From contig CM043943.1 of the NCBI GenBank assembly GCA_014529385.2, forward strand, positions 153,303,092 through 153,367,091: a stretch of 64,000 nucleotides of DNA. The letters are read 5' to 3'. The position numbers and the translations under genes were made by a program. The stretch comes from Adiantum capillus-veneris (lineage: Eukaryota; Streptophyta; Polypodiopsida; Polypodiales; Pteridaceae). A model generated the notes under the pieces. The model was not told the DNA's origin. It searched no databases and saw nothing but the letters and a program-made list of their open reading frames with translations. Positions within the stretch are counted from its first letter, which is position 1; the number at the start of each line of letters is the position of its first letter. Shown piece after piece: positions 53,055 through 63,513 of the stretch.

Positions 53055-54416
53055 CACTAGATTGGTAACCTAACAAAACATAAAAGTGTCCTTTCAAGGT
53101 TTTGGAAAAAAATTCCAAAGCCATAGTAGATCCAATCATTTTGAGAAACCCCTTTCATGAGCTTATAGTTCAAGGACTACTACATATGGGAAAAATGAGA
53201 AATTTGTAATATTTCTCATCCCTTGGTCACTACAAGCCTCCAAAGTTGATGGACCAGTGCATTTTGCCCAAAACAACAATTTCTTATGGTTGATTGCATA
53301 TAAATAAGAGTGGGGATTTTTGTAGGACATGAGATAAAATGCCCCATTAACTTCAATGGGTTGGTGATCAAAACATATGGTTGCTTTTACCTCACCAATT
53401 TTTTTGGGCAAAAAAAATACGTACAAAAAAGTTGCATTTTTGCCATTCTACGAACCTATCAACAAAGTTTCTATAGTCACGCTACAAACAGATACTATAT
53501 ACATGTTTTCTTAGTTCCCTTTGGGCCTTTGGATTCAAAAGGAGCCATGGAGCATGTCAAAAGAATAATGGATCTCTTACTAAGTGGAACCTTGGGGGCA
53601 ATGATAAAGTGCTAAATACAACAAACATGAAAAAGTGCTAAATACAGCAAACATGAAAAAATTGGGTTTAGCATTATGACCTCTAGAAACCCATAGAAAC
53701 TACTCAATATCTAGCTAAGTTTGTAGTTTATAATTAGATATGGTTACTACCTACAAAATACACACAATTGGCCTAAGAAACTAGCAATGTTGAGAAAGTT
53801 ATACTTGCTACTCTAAAATGTCTCGTATTCTTCAGTAATAAAAAAACTCAACCATCATCATATACTATGCTATATAGCATATTAGGTCCCCCAAAACTCA
53901 AGGAAGATTAGCTTTATGTTATACATTACACTTATACAATCAAAATTAAATTTGGATATCAAGAAAGCCACCAAAAAAATCATGAAAGTGCTAATTTTGC
54001 CCAAAAAACAGGATTATGCAATTCTTGTAAGTCGGTCATAACTTTCAATTTTAACACTTAGCTCTCCCTACAAGCATCAAAACATGTTGATAACTATGAA
54101 GGCTTACCCTCTAGCAATCTAAACCTCACAAATATGAATTTTAGAGTGGTATAGTTGCAAAAAATGAAAAAAAAGCCAAAAACAGGACCCGTTTTTTCAC
54201 AGTTTAGGTTCAAAAATGTTGTGCAAGAGTAAAGTTAGTGGTGAAATCGATACTCCCAAAAAAAAGTCAAGTTTTTTGAGATCATAAGGCAACTTTGTGG
54301 ATATATAGCACCTAGAAATTCATTTTCATACTCTTCAAATAATTCAAGCAAAATGGTCACTTAACAGGACACAAAAGTGTCCAAGGACATAAAAGTGTCT
54401 TGTTACCATTCTAGTG
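53055..54416. mobile_element. Non-autonomous TIR transposon in gag
   Basis: The termini are inverted: TTAGCACTAGATTGGTAAC at 53051-53069, and the same with one mismatch on the opposite strand at 54402-54420. Subterminal copies of GGACA(C/T)AAAAGTGTC occur near both ends. Gag sense joins across it (PTL then RRLFLKEY), with TTA on both sides. The start CACTAG suggests a CACTA element; the TTA flank would also fit PIF/Harbinger. The interior (1.36 kb) encodes no transposase I can see. Confidence 0.78.
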
Positions 54417-54420
54417 CTAA

Positions 54421-55290
54421 TTAGGAGACTGTTCTTGAAAGAGTACATACGAGAGGGAGTGCTTTGGGGTGTAGCAACTCAGCTCCAAAAAGCCCAACAA
54501 GAGGAAGGGGAATCCGTGAGAGACTTTATTAGTCGCTTGAAGCATTTGAATTCTCGTTGTAATCCAAATGAGCACTTCAATAATAATCAATAGATTTGTT
54601 AGGGGACTACGACTTGAGGATATCTACAATGGCCTAGTCATTAGAGGTATCACCACTTGGGAAGCAATCACCACCAATGCAATCCAATTGGAGGACAATT
54701 TAATGATTCAAGGAGAAAGAGTGTCTATTGTGCTTAAATCTATTAGCTCGCAAGCATCGGGCCATGAGCTAATGACCATAAAGCCTATTGCTAAAGAGCC
54801 AAAGATAGCTGAGATGACTTTAGCAGACCTCACCAAGGCCATTCAAGAAAGTCTTAGAGACAATTATGCTCCACAAAACAATTATATGTATCCAAGAAGG
54901 GATCAACAATGGTGCTCAGTTTGCTATGGTCCACATAGTACTAGTTAATGCCCTATGTTTAGAGTAGAATTTAATGAGAATTGCAACGTATGTAGGACGT
55001 ATGGTCATCAAGCCAAGGATTGCATTGTATTTAAATGCGCGATGGCCAATAGACCAACCTTAGCATGGATGGACACACCTCAAGTGCCTGCATTGATGCT
55101 CGCCCCACCTCTTGAACAACTATCACAACACATGGTCCCTAGGGCCCAAAATGTTTATTAAACAACACCATTACCACCTCCACTATGCTAGGACCGCAAC
55201 CCCCACATTCGAGAATCACTTATGTGAATCAAGTGGGTGGTGAGTCATCTATTGCTTGTGTGTATTACAAGGATGAGTTAGACCCTAATG
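54421..55290 (+). pseudogene. gag: + strand gypsy Gag, C-terminal part with zinc knuckle region
   Basis: It reads RRLFLKEYIREGVLWGVATQ, EEGESVRDFISRLKHLNSRC and FVRGLRLEDIYNGLVIRGIT, with ITTWEAITTNAIQLEDN, the retrotransposon Gag helical domain. It then reads WCSVCYGPHSTS and CNVCRTYGHQAKDCIVFKC, cysteine-rich knuckle-like motifs (CX2CX4HX4C in the second). A stop at 54946 and a frameshift near 54585 break it. Confidence 0.75.
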
Positions 55291-55384
55291 TTACCTATGG
55301 GATTGGTGCACTTGAAGAAAGTCCACAATACTACATGGAGGACTATTAGGGACAAGTCAAACTATCTATCAAGTAGCTACTCTT

Positions 55385-56080
55385 GTGGCAAGAGGCCAAA
55401 ATATCAATTTCACTACCAAGAGACCACCTCTTCAATGCTACAAGTGTGGGGGTTCACATCGTGTAGCCGAGTATCCTATTAGAATACAAAATAATGCCAC
55501 ACTAATGCAAACCGATCAAGCGAGCACATCTACAATGCCGATACTCATGTGTAATCAATGTGGCATAGATCAGTTGATTGCCCAATGTCCTAATAATCCA
55601 AATGCATCAAAGATCACGCCATTGAACTTAATTCCACAAGCTGAGAGCACTAACAAGACCTTAATTTCTATCATGACCAAAACAGTGGAAGCTCAACGCA
55701 CAAATTGGAATTTGAAGTTGACGTCAGCTCTATGGGCTTATCGTACTGCTTACAAAGTGGATATTAACCGTACACCATTCAAGGTGGTATATGGCCAAGA
55801 AGCAGTTATGCCATGGGAGTTTGTAATTCCTAGTCTGCGGGTAGCTTCACAAGAAGGTTGGGATGATAACCCTTTAGTTGAGTGTTTATATATCCTTGAG
55901 AGGTTAGATGAAGAAAGAGAATTGGCTGTGCAAAATGCACTTGTGGAGAAAGATATGAGAAAGAAATGGTTTGACAATCATCTAAAGAATAAAGATATCA
56001 AGGTTGGGGATAAAATCCTTATATATGGAGTGCGTAACGAGAAGAAAAAGTTGAAATATATGGGAAAAAGGACCATATAG
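55385..56080 (+). CDS. Zinc-knuckle/integrase fusion ORF (231 residues)
   Basis: This is an uninterrupted frame that joins the end of Gag to the end of integrase. Residues 18-30 are CYKCGGSHRVAEY (last ligand changed) and 56-68 CNQCGIDQLIAQC (His replaced by Gln). From about residue 85 (QAESTNKTLISIMTKTVE) it becomes the gypsy integrase: LKLTSALWAYRTAYKVDINR, TPFKVVYGQEAVMPWEF, NALVEKDMRKKWFD and KVGDKILIYGVRN. The first two integrase catalytic residues would lie in the missing part. The deletion removes protease, RT and RNase H yet keeps frame. It is probably a relic, but the open frame is notable in an element otherwise full of stops. Confidence 0.72.
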   Translation: MARGQNINFTTKRPPLQCYKCGGSHRVAEYPIRIQNNATLMQTDQASTSTMPILMCNQCGIDQLIAQCPNNPNASKITPLNLIPQAESTNKTLISIMTKTVEAQRTNWNLKLTSALWAYRTAYKVDINRTPFKVVYGQEAVMPWEFVIPSLRVASQEGWDDNPLVECLYILERLDEERELAVQNALVEKDMRKKWFDNHLKNKDIKVGDKILIYGVRNEKKKLKYMGKRTI

Positions 56081-56339
56081 AGTGCGAAATCACCCCACAA
56101 GGTACCATTTGTGTGGAAACTCTTGATGGAGCTGAAACCATTGGATTCCTCAATGGGAGTAAATTTAAAAGTTACTATGACTTTAAGCCAAGAGGAGCTA
56201 CGTGCCATCCATATAAAAAAAGGCAGCCAAGGCACAAGTAGAATTAAAAAAGATACAAGCTCAAACTGAGGCTAAGGAGCGATAGCAACTTATTAGACGC
56301 CAACATGAGGCAAACCTTGGAGTTACACATGTATTTCAA

Positions 56340-56700
56340 GTTGAAATAGAGGATGGTTGGTTGGACTCTGACACACCTCTACGATACCCTATTGAGTTAA
56401 ATAGCGCCTATGGGAAAGTGCTATATAATGCCTTATTGGACACATGTGCTAAATATAATCTACTAACATATGGAGTGTGGTGTGAGTTAGGAAATCCATC
56501 TATAGTTGAGAGTACTATCCAAATCAAGGGTATCAACAAGAGAAAAACTACGATTTTTGGAACCTGACACACTTCTATCAATTATGACAATGAGGTCGTA
56601 GCTCAATATTTTTTGGTCATGCCTACTAGAACCACGGAAGGCAATATAAATGTAGGATGCACGTGGATGATAGTGACCAAATGCACTATTGATTGGGGGA
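56340..56700 (+). pseudogene. Retropepsin-like domain downstream of integrase
   Basis: The frame reads YPIELNSAYGKVLYNALLDT, then CAKYNLLTYGVWCELGNP. The LLDTCAKYNLL segment resembles an aspartic-protease active site (LLDTGA) with glycine changed to cysteine. After a TGA at 56565 it goes on HTSINYDNEVVAQYFLVMPT and GCTWMIVTKCTIDW, resembling the second half (usually LGxxW/FL). In canonical gypsy elements protease precedes RT; here it follows the integrase tail. Confidence 0.5.
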
Positions 56701-57650
56701 CTGGGGGTGTCACAACTCAGAAACCAACTCGTAGCCCTGCCTCAAGTGATAGTCACTGAGATATCACTACCGGAGGAAATACCACCCAAAACATTGCATT
56801 TCCAAGAGGTTGAACCATCTAAGGGTGGTGAAAAACTATTGGTCAAAGTACTCACCCATTACAACTTGGAACAATTGGTTTCAAAAGGTGATGACATCGT
56901 TCCAAAAGGTATGATCTACCCAAGGAAGGGGGGAGTGTTTGTTGACATCCATCATTCACTTGCTCCCCTTTTCCTCCCTGACCACTTAATCTCTCAATCT
57001 TAGGGAATGTATATATATAGCCCTATACTCAAGAAAACTAATATTAAAAAGTAAAAGAGCAAGAGCCACCAAACAAAAAGCTGGAAACCTACAAATTCTA
57101 GTCCATGACCCAAAAATCATAATAACACAATATGCACAAGGACACGATCTTCTAACATGACCCTTATAATATTTGCACACTAACCAAAATCTATCTGTGT
57201 GTAAAGATATGGCTAGTACGCTAGAGTCATCCACTCCTGCCTTGGGTGAGAGGTACCCTCTTTACTTTTCACAAGTGTTTCACATAGTCTACTCGGTGCT
57301 TGCCTGTGAATGGGATTTGGTAGATACACTAGCGTGTGAGAGAAACTTTGAGCAATTAGAATGACTGATACGTCTCTTAACCATGATTGATGAATGTCTT
57401 TCCAATTGCACAAGCTTACCCTTTTGACCAAGATGACTATACACTCCTAATGACATTCTTAGTGAACATATGTGCATCTAATGATGAGGAAGATTTATAT
57501 GATTACACGGATGGCACGTATGGTCTCACGGATGATGACTTCATTTTTCTTGACGATGACGAGGATAGGGGTTTAGACTTAGGGCTACCCACCCGTCTCT
57601 ATAAAAATCCTGTTCCCTTGACCCTCCTAGGGGGGTGCAAATAACTAGGT
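56701..57650 (+). other. Uncharacterised 3' ORF region of the + strand gypsy element
   Basis: Frames 56689-57003 (SLPEEIPPKTLHFQEVEPSK) and 57387-57644 (acidic: DEEDLYDYTDGTYGLTDDDF, then IFLDDDEDRGLDLGLP) have a coding feel but no known domain. They may be remnants of one additional ORF between integrase and the 3' LTR, as in some Tat-lineage elements. Confidence 0.35.
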
Positions 57651-58954
57651 TAGGGTTCTTTATGTTGTTTTGATTGTGCTCAATAAAGGTTTGTGCCTCT
57701 TCCCACTGATGTGCCTCCTAGAGGTATTCCTTGTGTTTTCTAATGTGTATAAGAACACGTTGCAATTGTTGGGATTTTGAACTTCATGCAATGCTTGTCT
57801 AGTTCACTCTTCGACTAGAGAGTGATCATCAACATGAACAGGTGTTTCCTGTCCATTATCATTGCCTCTTGTCTTTTTAGCATCCATGTTTGTCTGCTTT
57901 AATTGTGTTTGGTAGCACAATATTCAACATATTTGCTTAGTATTAAACATTAGATTCAATATAATTTTATGTCATACTCCCTTCTTTAGGTTTATGAATC
58001 AAACAGTCTGACTAAGCTAGTTTGGCCAAGATAGGCTTTAGAGATCTTCCCTTAATACCATGGCAAATGCCTTCCTAATTGTCAAGGGTTACTTTAGTTT
58101 CTTAATCTGATTTAGGCAGCGTTGTGTGCAATGTACTAGTGCTTTCTAGTGGGCTTAATCACTCTTGACCTTTAGCTTAAGTATTATAAAGGGAGTTTAC
58201 TATTGTCATGAGCTTGGGGAGGGGTAACAATGTCAATATGACCCCCCAAAGCTACAAAATTAAAATACTGAAAAACAAAAAAACAAAAAAACAAAAGTGC
58301 CATAAATGTAAAATCTTATGATGGAAGAGAAATCCCAACTTGATTTTGTACTTCACTCACATGTATTGCCTATGGTACTAGAGCCCTAGAGGTTCGCACT
58401 GTGGACACACACGTCAAAAATTGAATCAATGTGGAAAACACTTTGGGGGGTCAAACAAAGGGAATAATTCACGTGATGATTTCATAAGAAATTTCTTTTA
58501 TCGTAGCTTAACTAGAAGTTCTTCTAGGTATGGCCTCTAGTTAGCCCTCGAACATGAAATACTTTGCTCTCACAATTAAACAGCTTGATTGACCAAAGAG
58601 AATTGAGAAACTTGCCCATGGTATTAATAGTTGACCTCTAGTGCCTCTCGACCGTTAAATTAGTGACCCTAGACTTTTTTATTTTTTGACCTTTACAAGT
58701 GCTTATGCGTTTGATTATATTATACTTTAATGTTTATTACTGAAGAATTCTTCAATATTCTGTTACCAATCAATCTGTGTGCCTATTTATCGCATATTCT
58801 TTTTAATTATATATGTTTTATGAGAATGCAATTATTGTGCCGTTTTAGTTGATTTTGTAGTGTTTGAAGAAAGCCAAAAACTACAAATTCAGACGCTCTT
58901 CCACCTCGATGAACAAGCTTTACTTCACTAGCTTCGGAGGATGGAATCTACATC
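57651..58954 (+). other. 3' untranslated region of the + strand gypsy element
   Basis: This is AT-rich and non-coding, and I see no structure beyond short A runs (58259-58302). It ends at the polypurine tract. Confidence 0.45.
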
Positions 58955-58965
58955 AAGAAGGGGGA
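58955..58965 (+). promoter_or_regulatory. + strand gypsy polypurine tract
   Basis: AAGAAGGGGGA ends two bases before TGTTAACCGC, the 3' LTR start. Confidence 0.75.
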
Positions 58966-58967
58966 CA

Positions 58968-59286
58968 TGTTAACCGCTTATGGACACCCTATCACCTTCG
59001 ACGGATGCCTTATCACTTTATTTGAGTCATGGATTGGACTTGTTGGTCCTATAGGTGTGTAGGTGATTGCCGATGAGAGGCACACCACTTATCCCATTTT
59101 TACACGTTTTTTGCAATGACTAGCCATTGTGGGCACCCATGTGTGAATGGGTCAGATTCTTATAGAAGGTCCATTTTGACCTAAAATCCTCATTCTTGGT
59201 GGTGCATACTAAAGAAGTGCTCTTGCTCTACCTCTATCTTCTTCTTCATCATATGCTCACGTGTGTGTGCGTGCGGTGTGTGTATG

Positions 59287-59371
<85 letters not shown>

Positions 59372-59594
59372 ATTGTGGCGGTGAGGTAGTGGCGAGGCGG
59401 TTGAGTGCAACGATGGCTGCTCCCTCTTCTTCGCGGCACAGGATCCTTCACGATGAAAAGGATTGAGCGGTGAGTGACACACCATAGCCCCTTCGAGCTT
59501 GCTAGGATAGTCTAGTTGTGTGCTTGCAGCCATTCGTGGCTCACACAGAGTGTTTGGCAAGTTCCCAACCTCCAACACGTGCGGTAAAAGCACA
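58968..59594 (+). repeat. + strand gypsy 3' LTR
   Basis: This is the partner of 49691-50252, with the same GA microsatellite (59290-59370) flanked by a longer unique segment (CATTGTGGCGGTGAGG). It ends AAAAGCACA. Confidence 0.85.
59290..59370. repeat. (GA)n microsatellite in 3' LTR
   Basis: About 40 GA units, equivalent to 50003-50080. Confidence 0.95.
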
Positions 59595-59599
59595 CGCTC

Positions 59600-59988
59600 C
59601 GAGCCTATAGCAATGGTGCAGTCGAATCTCGAATGTGATAAGCGAGCAGGGAGTAGCGTCAGGATGAAGCTCACACTCTCTCTCTTTCTGTCTCACACAC
59701 AGTCGACGGCAGCACAATACCTTGATTAAGATAAAAGTTCTTTTTACAAAGTGACCTAGGTACCTTATATAGTAAGGCTACCATAGGTTATACCAAAAAT
59801 AGAGTTCAATAGTCAAATGGCTTTATATTTACAATCTGGAAGTGCCATCGCACCCCGGCTTCTGCAACTAGAATAGCTACTCATTACAAATGATATTTTT
59901 AACCATAATCTGCATCATTTCATAACTCTCAAAAAATAATACTTTGGTATAAAAATTGAGTTCCCTATCGTTGACCCATGGGTCAACA
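59600..59988 (-). repeat. Gypsy-M 5' LTR, 5' part
   Basis: It matches 32208-32597. On the - strand the LTR starts TGTTGACCCATGGGTC. ATGAT (59989-59993) is the right target duplication, after which the LINE frame resumes. Confidence 0.85.
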
Positions 59989-59993
59989 ATGAT

Positions 59994-60725
59994 CAATCCA
60001 TTTCACAATTTACGATGTGCCTATGCATTTTCTATATTGCTTTAGGCTCGGCAAAATCAATCTAAACTCAAAAACATGTATCTATTCATCGACAAGGGTA
60101 ATCTCTAATGAGCTTGTCATATAGATGCCAAGTTATAGAGGAGGGTGTGCCTTTTTGTTTGTTAAGCATCCCCACAAACTACTTCATTAGTAAAAAACAA
60201 AGATGGGACTAGATCCTCACTAGATTTTTGGACAATCTGAAAAGATGGAAAGTTTTTCTCTCCAACTTACCAAGCCAAGTATTAATAATTAGCCATTTTA
60301 TCGAGGCTTCTTCTCTTTTTTATGTTTCATGGTGGTGTCCTCCTCAGTTGTCTCTTCAAAACTTTCTCAAAAACTGCAGAAATTTCCTTTGGAAGGGAAA
60401 CCCCTCAAAAAAAGGAGTGACTAAATTTAGCTAGGATTTTGGTACCTTGCCCAAAGGAAAAGGAGGACTTGGGATTATAGATATCTCTGCTGCTGCATAT
60501 AAGCTTATGGCTAAGTGGATCATGAGGTCTTTCTTCACTCCTCATAGTGATTGGGCACAACTCATCCATCGACAATTAAGTCACTTCTTCTTCAAGCAAG
60601 TGACATCATGGAACCATCTTCCAACCCTGACCATCTTTGCTTCACCCTTCCCTATTAAATGCAAGGGCTTGAGCTAGTCAAAGGCATGTGGCAAGCTTGG
60701 AGCAAATACAAACCTTCACTCATAT
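59994..60725 (+). pseudogene. LINE, 3' piece: C-terminal reverse-transcriptase region
   Basis: It reads NDQSISQFTMCL, then LKRWKVFLSNLPSQVLIISH, LQNFLKNCRNFLWKG, KKGVTKFS, LPKGKGGLGIIDISAAAYKL and MAKWIMR, the post-palm region of plant L1 elements (NFLWxG, LPKxxGGLGIxDI, ALLAKWIxR). It continues the frame from 31651. It ends near 60725 against an antisense Harbinger relic; no poly-A tail is seen. Confidence 0.8.
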
Positions 60726-61119
60726 CATGTATCCCTTTAAAATAGACCAACATGGAAGGTCGTGCAGGGTAGGCATAATGTCCCACCATACAATTTTTGC
60801 AAAGATGCCCAAATTTGCATTGCTTACCAAATTCACTTTGTTTGAATTCAACAAAATCATGGATTTTTCCTGCCCATCCTTCATTGTAGTCACACACATC
60901 ACAGTTAGCTACTATGGTGCATTGCAAAAGAACTGCGTGAAATCCCTTGTGATTATAATAAAATGCACGGTTTTTCTTTGGTGATATGATGGGAATATGC
61001 GAGCCATTGATAGCCCCCACCACAAAAGGAATGCCTTGAATGCTCTCAAATTCCTTTGCATACTTTGCCATTCTTGATTTAGAGGACCACCTCAAGTACA
61101 TCTCGTGTAGCCCCCCCAT
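60700..61119 (-). pseudogene. PIF/Harbinger transposase (DDE_Tnp_4 type), C-terminal part
   Basis: On the - strand: LHEMYLRWSSKSRMAKYAKE, FESIQGIPFVVGAINGSHIP, IISPKKNRAFYYNHKGFHAV and NEGWAGKIHDFVEF. The first catalytic aspartate, in the family motif GAIDGTHI, is asparagine here (GAINGSHI); the HD after the GWxGxxHD motif is kept. Only part of the protein remains and no TIRs were identified. Confidence 0.78.
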
Positions 61120-61910
61120 ATTTTTTCACAACTTCACAAAATTGTAGTGCAAATCCATAAGTTGGGCTTTTCCACAATGTCAAACCATCTACATGTGTAT
61201 TTCCAGTCATTTCCCAACATTGCATTGTATGCCTTATCTTCCTTGTATTTGGTGTAAACTCGCTGCCACTTCTTGCTACAACATTCACAATCTTTGTCAA
61301 AATCATTGTATAGTGATGCCAAGTGAGCCATAATCTTGCCCCACAAATCACAATCTTGTTTTTTTGGATGATTAAACTCATCATTTGACCCCCCCCAGTG
61401 TGTACAAGCTATTCTACCCTGTCATCTTTCCATAGTGATTTCCCCTTTCCCTTCTCCTCTTCTAGTTTTACTTTTGGACCACTAGTTTTTTATGCTTCGG
61501 TCTAATTATGAGGGCCAACATGCATAAATTGATTAACTGATCTCTTTCATGTCTTGGAGACCTTCATTGGCTTTGATGCATCAACATCAATGGTCTCCTT
61601 GGGGACATCCCCAATGTCACTAGTAGGAGGAGGTAGACTTGGGGTTTTATAGGAGGGAAAAGGTCTAATTAAGGATGCATGCACACAATGTTGTTGTCTA
61701 CCATATGCATTTGTGAGAGGAATGCAAAGGGACTATGGACTAGGCAATGTGAGCATCACTATGAAAGCATGCAAAGGAGCATGGTATTGAGAAAAAGGTG
61801 ATGCATTTAGGGGTTGAAAGGTAGGGCAAGAGTAAGGTACCGGCAAGGCGTTGTCTCTAATCTCTACTTGAGAGTCCATCTACAAGAATGGTTGGGAGTC
61901 CATGTTAACC
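61120..61910 (-). pseudogene. Harbinger ORF1-like Myb/SANT-type protein
   Basis: On the - strand: LVHTGGGQMMSLIIQKNK, LWGKIMAHLASLYNDFDKDC-like and KKWQRVYTKYKEDKAYNAML, then GNDWKYTCRWFDIVEKPNLW. This is the Trp-rich trihelix/SANT-like region of the DNA-binding partner of Harbinger transposases. The N-terminal part (61430-61900) is low-complexity with stops. Adjacent to the transposase relic on the same strand, it fits the two-gene layout of these elements. Confidence 0.65.
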
Positions 61911-62254
61911 TACATGAAAACAATGCTAATAAAGTTTCAATAGCTTAGAAAGCAACCCTAAACTATAAGGTTATGCATCAAAGAGAGTGTGTTATTAACT
62001 TGGACAAGACGGTGATTAGTTTTTGACTACCCTCACAAACTCAAGCCCTTGCAACACCATAGTTGAAGAGTGCACGATGCATGTGGAGTTCAAGGGAGAA
62101 GAAGAATATACACAAACATGATCAGTGGGTGGAGCTCTCAATGAGGATTAGAATGCCTTACTACTCCTTATTGTTCTATTTGATCAAAAGAGTATATAAG
62201 CTTAGTACATCCAATGTGATGGGTGTTTAGCCAAAGTTAACCTGAACCCTAACA
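61911..62254 (-). repeat. Probable 3' LTR of Copia E (left end unknown)
   Basis: Next to the pol gene end, the - strand reads CAAGTGGGATAT then TGTTAGGGTTCAGG, a purine tract followed by an LTR start. The + strand right end is CCCTAACA at 62254. The left boundary cannot be placed. Confidence 0.5.
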
Positions 62255-62352
62255 ATATCCCACTTGAAGGACAATGTAGCCCAAGTGGCCTATGTGTAAG
62301 TATGTACATATGTATAACAATGCATCAATTGTGTGGCTTCACCCTACACCCA

Positions 62353-63000
62353 TCATCGCCATGCAATGTGCAAACTGCTCTGAGGATAGGCTCTTTGTGA
62401 GAGCATTGCAGGGTTTTCATTTGTATGAACATTAACTAGCTCAATGCACTTGCTAGCCAATATGTTGCGTATCACATGATAATGAACTTCTATGTGTTTT
62501 GACTTGGAGTAAAACACGGGGTTCTTTGCTAACACAATCACACTCTGACTATCACAATGCAACACTGGAGTCTGGATAATGCTAAGATCTACCACTAGGT
62601 GAGCTAACCACACAACTTCCTTGGTAGCATAAAAAACTGCCATATACTTTGCCACTGTGGTGAAAGAAGACATATAGTTTTGGAGACATGATCTCCATGA
62701 CACGGCTGCTCTAGAAAATAGGAAAACATCGCCATACATGGATCTTTGACTATCTACACAACCCGCATAATCCGCATCCGTGTAACCCACAATGGATGCA
62801 TCACTATTCCCAAAGTGTAAGAACTTGTCTATTGTACCTTTCAGATATCTCAAGATGTTCTTCATTGCTCCCCATTGCTTTTTGCTAGGATTTTCTATAA
62901 ATCTGCTAACCACTCCCACTGTAAAAGCAATGTTTGGTCTCGTGACTACCATGGTGTACATGAGACTACCGAGTGTTGAAGAATATGTCACCTTGGCCAT
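62353..63000 (-). pseudogene. Copia E RNase H
   Basis: This 215-residue frame has TYSSTLGSLMYTMVVTRPNI, VGVVSRFIENPSKKQWGAMK, ILRYLKGT, GYTDADYAGCVDSQRSMYGD, AVSWRSCLQ, WLAHLVVDL, VLHCDSQSVIVLAKNP and SKHIEVHYHVIR. The RNase H acidic residues (TDADYAG, CDSQS) are present. The usual TAEAEY is TTVAKYMAV, losing one acidic residue. Confidence 0.88.
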
Positions 63001-63071
63001 TTATACTTTCTCAGTGTCAGACTTGGGAGCATCATTCTTGGTACATTTTTCATATTCTTTCATTGTGTTGA

Positions 63072-63404
63072 TCAATGTGGCCTTCCCCGTGGCATATTAA
63101 AACGCTTCAAGAGCTTGTGGATATACGTTTCCTGAGACAACTCTAGTATTCCACGTTTTCTATCCCTCTTGATATGCATACCAAGAAAGCAACTTGCATC
63201 TCCCAAATCCTTCATAGCAAACTGTGTGCAAAGTGATATCTTCAAGATGGCAATCTCATCTTTAAATTTTTCAACAATGAGAATGTCATCGACATAAAGT
63301 ATCAAGATGATAAATGAACCATCGTTCAAATTTTGGGTATACAAGTAGTGAGCTTCCTTACTCTTTTTATACCCTTGGGAATGCGTGTACTTGTCAAACT
63401 TCAT
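63072..63404 (-). pseudogene. Copia E reverse transcriptase, palm with YVDD
   Basis: It reads SFIILILYVDDILIVEKFKD, then FAMKDLGDASCFLGMHIKRD, KRGILELSQETYIHKLLKRF and NMPRGRPH. The catalytic YVDD is intact. A frameshift near 63100 separates it from RNase H and another near 63450 from the N-terminal part. Confidence 0.88.
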
Positions 63405-63513
63405 GTACCACTACCCGAACCTTGTCTTAGGCCATTTAATGCCTTCCACAATCTACACAATGATTCTTCCCTCATAGGCTTCTTAGTTTTGACTTCAAAA
63501 TCCTTTGGTTGTT

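Larger units (their letters stand above)
49691..59594 (+). mobile_element. + strand Tat/Athila-like gypsy element nested in the Gypsy-M LTR
   Basis: The 5' LTR is 49691-50252 and the 3' LTR 58968-59594. The primer site AGCACCACTGTTGGGGAT at 50260-50277 resembles TGGCGCCGTTGCCGGGGAT, and a polypurine tract AAGAAGGGGGA lies at 58955-58965. The flanks TACTC/CGCTC are a poor duplication, but the intact sister LTR (TAACTCTCGTTGAGCC near 32199) shows the joined target. The interior has Gag, an integrase tail and a protease-like domain, and no RT or RNase H. A TIR transposon sits in gag. Confidence 0.87.
31652..59988 (-). mobile_element. Giant - strand Tat/Athila-like gypsy element (Gypsy-M)
   Basis: The 3' LTR is 31652-32597. 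The 5' LTR is split: its 3' part is 49099-49690 and its 5' part 59600-59988. A primer site (TTGGCACCATTGCC on the - strand, about 49085-49098) resembles the TGGCGCCGTTGCC site of Tat/Athila elements, and a purine tract (ACGGAGGAAG) precedes the 3' LTR. The flanks ATGGG/ATGAT are a decayed duplication, and LINE coding joins across it. Internally there are Gag pieces, a protease, a WIPK-repeat region and a palindrome array, but no RT, RNase H or integrase. Several younger elements are nested in it. Confidence 0.8.

Noticed and set aside
53163-53615. Overlapping frames on both strands inside the TIR transposon as a possible transposase
   Set aside because: They are short (87 and 101 codons), overlapping and opposite, with no DDE or zinc-finger motif.
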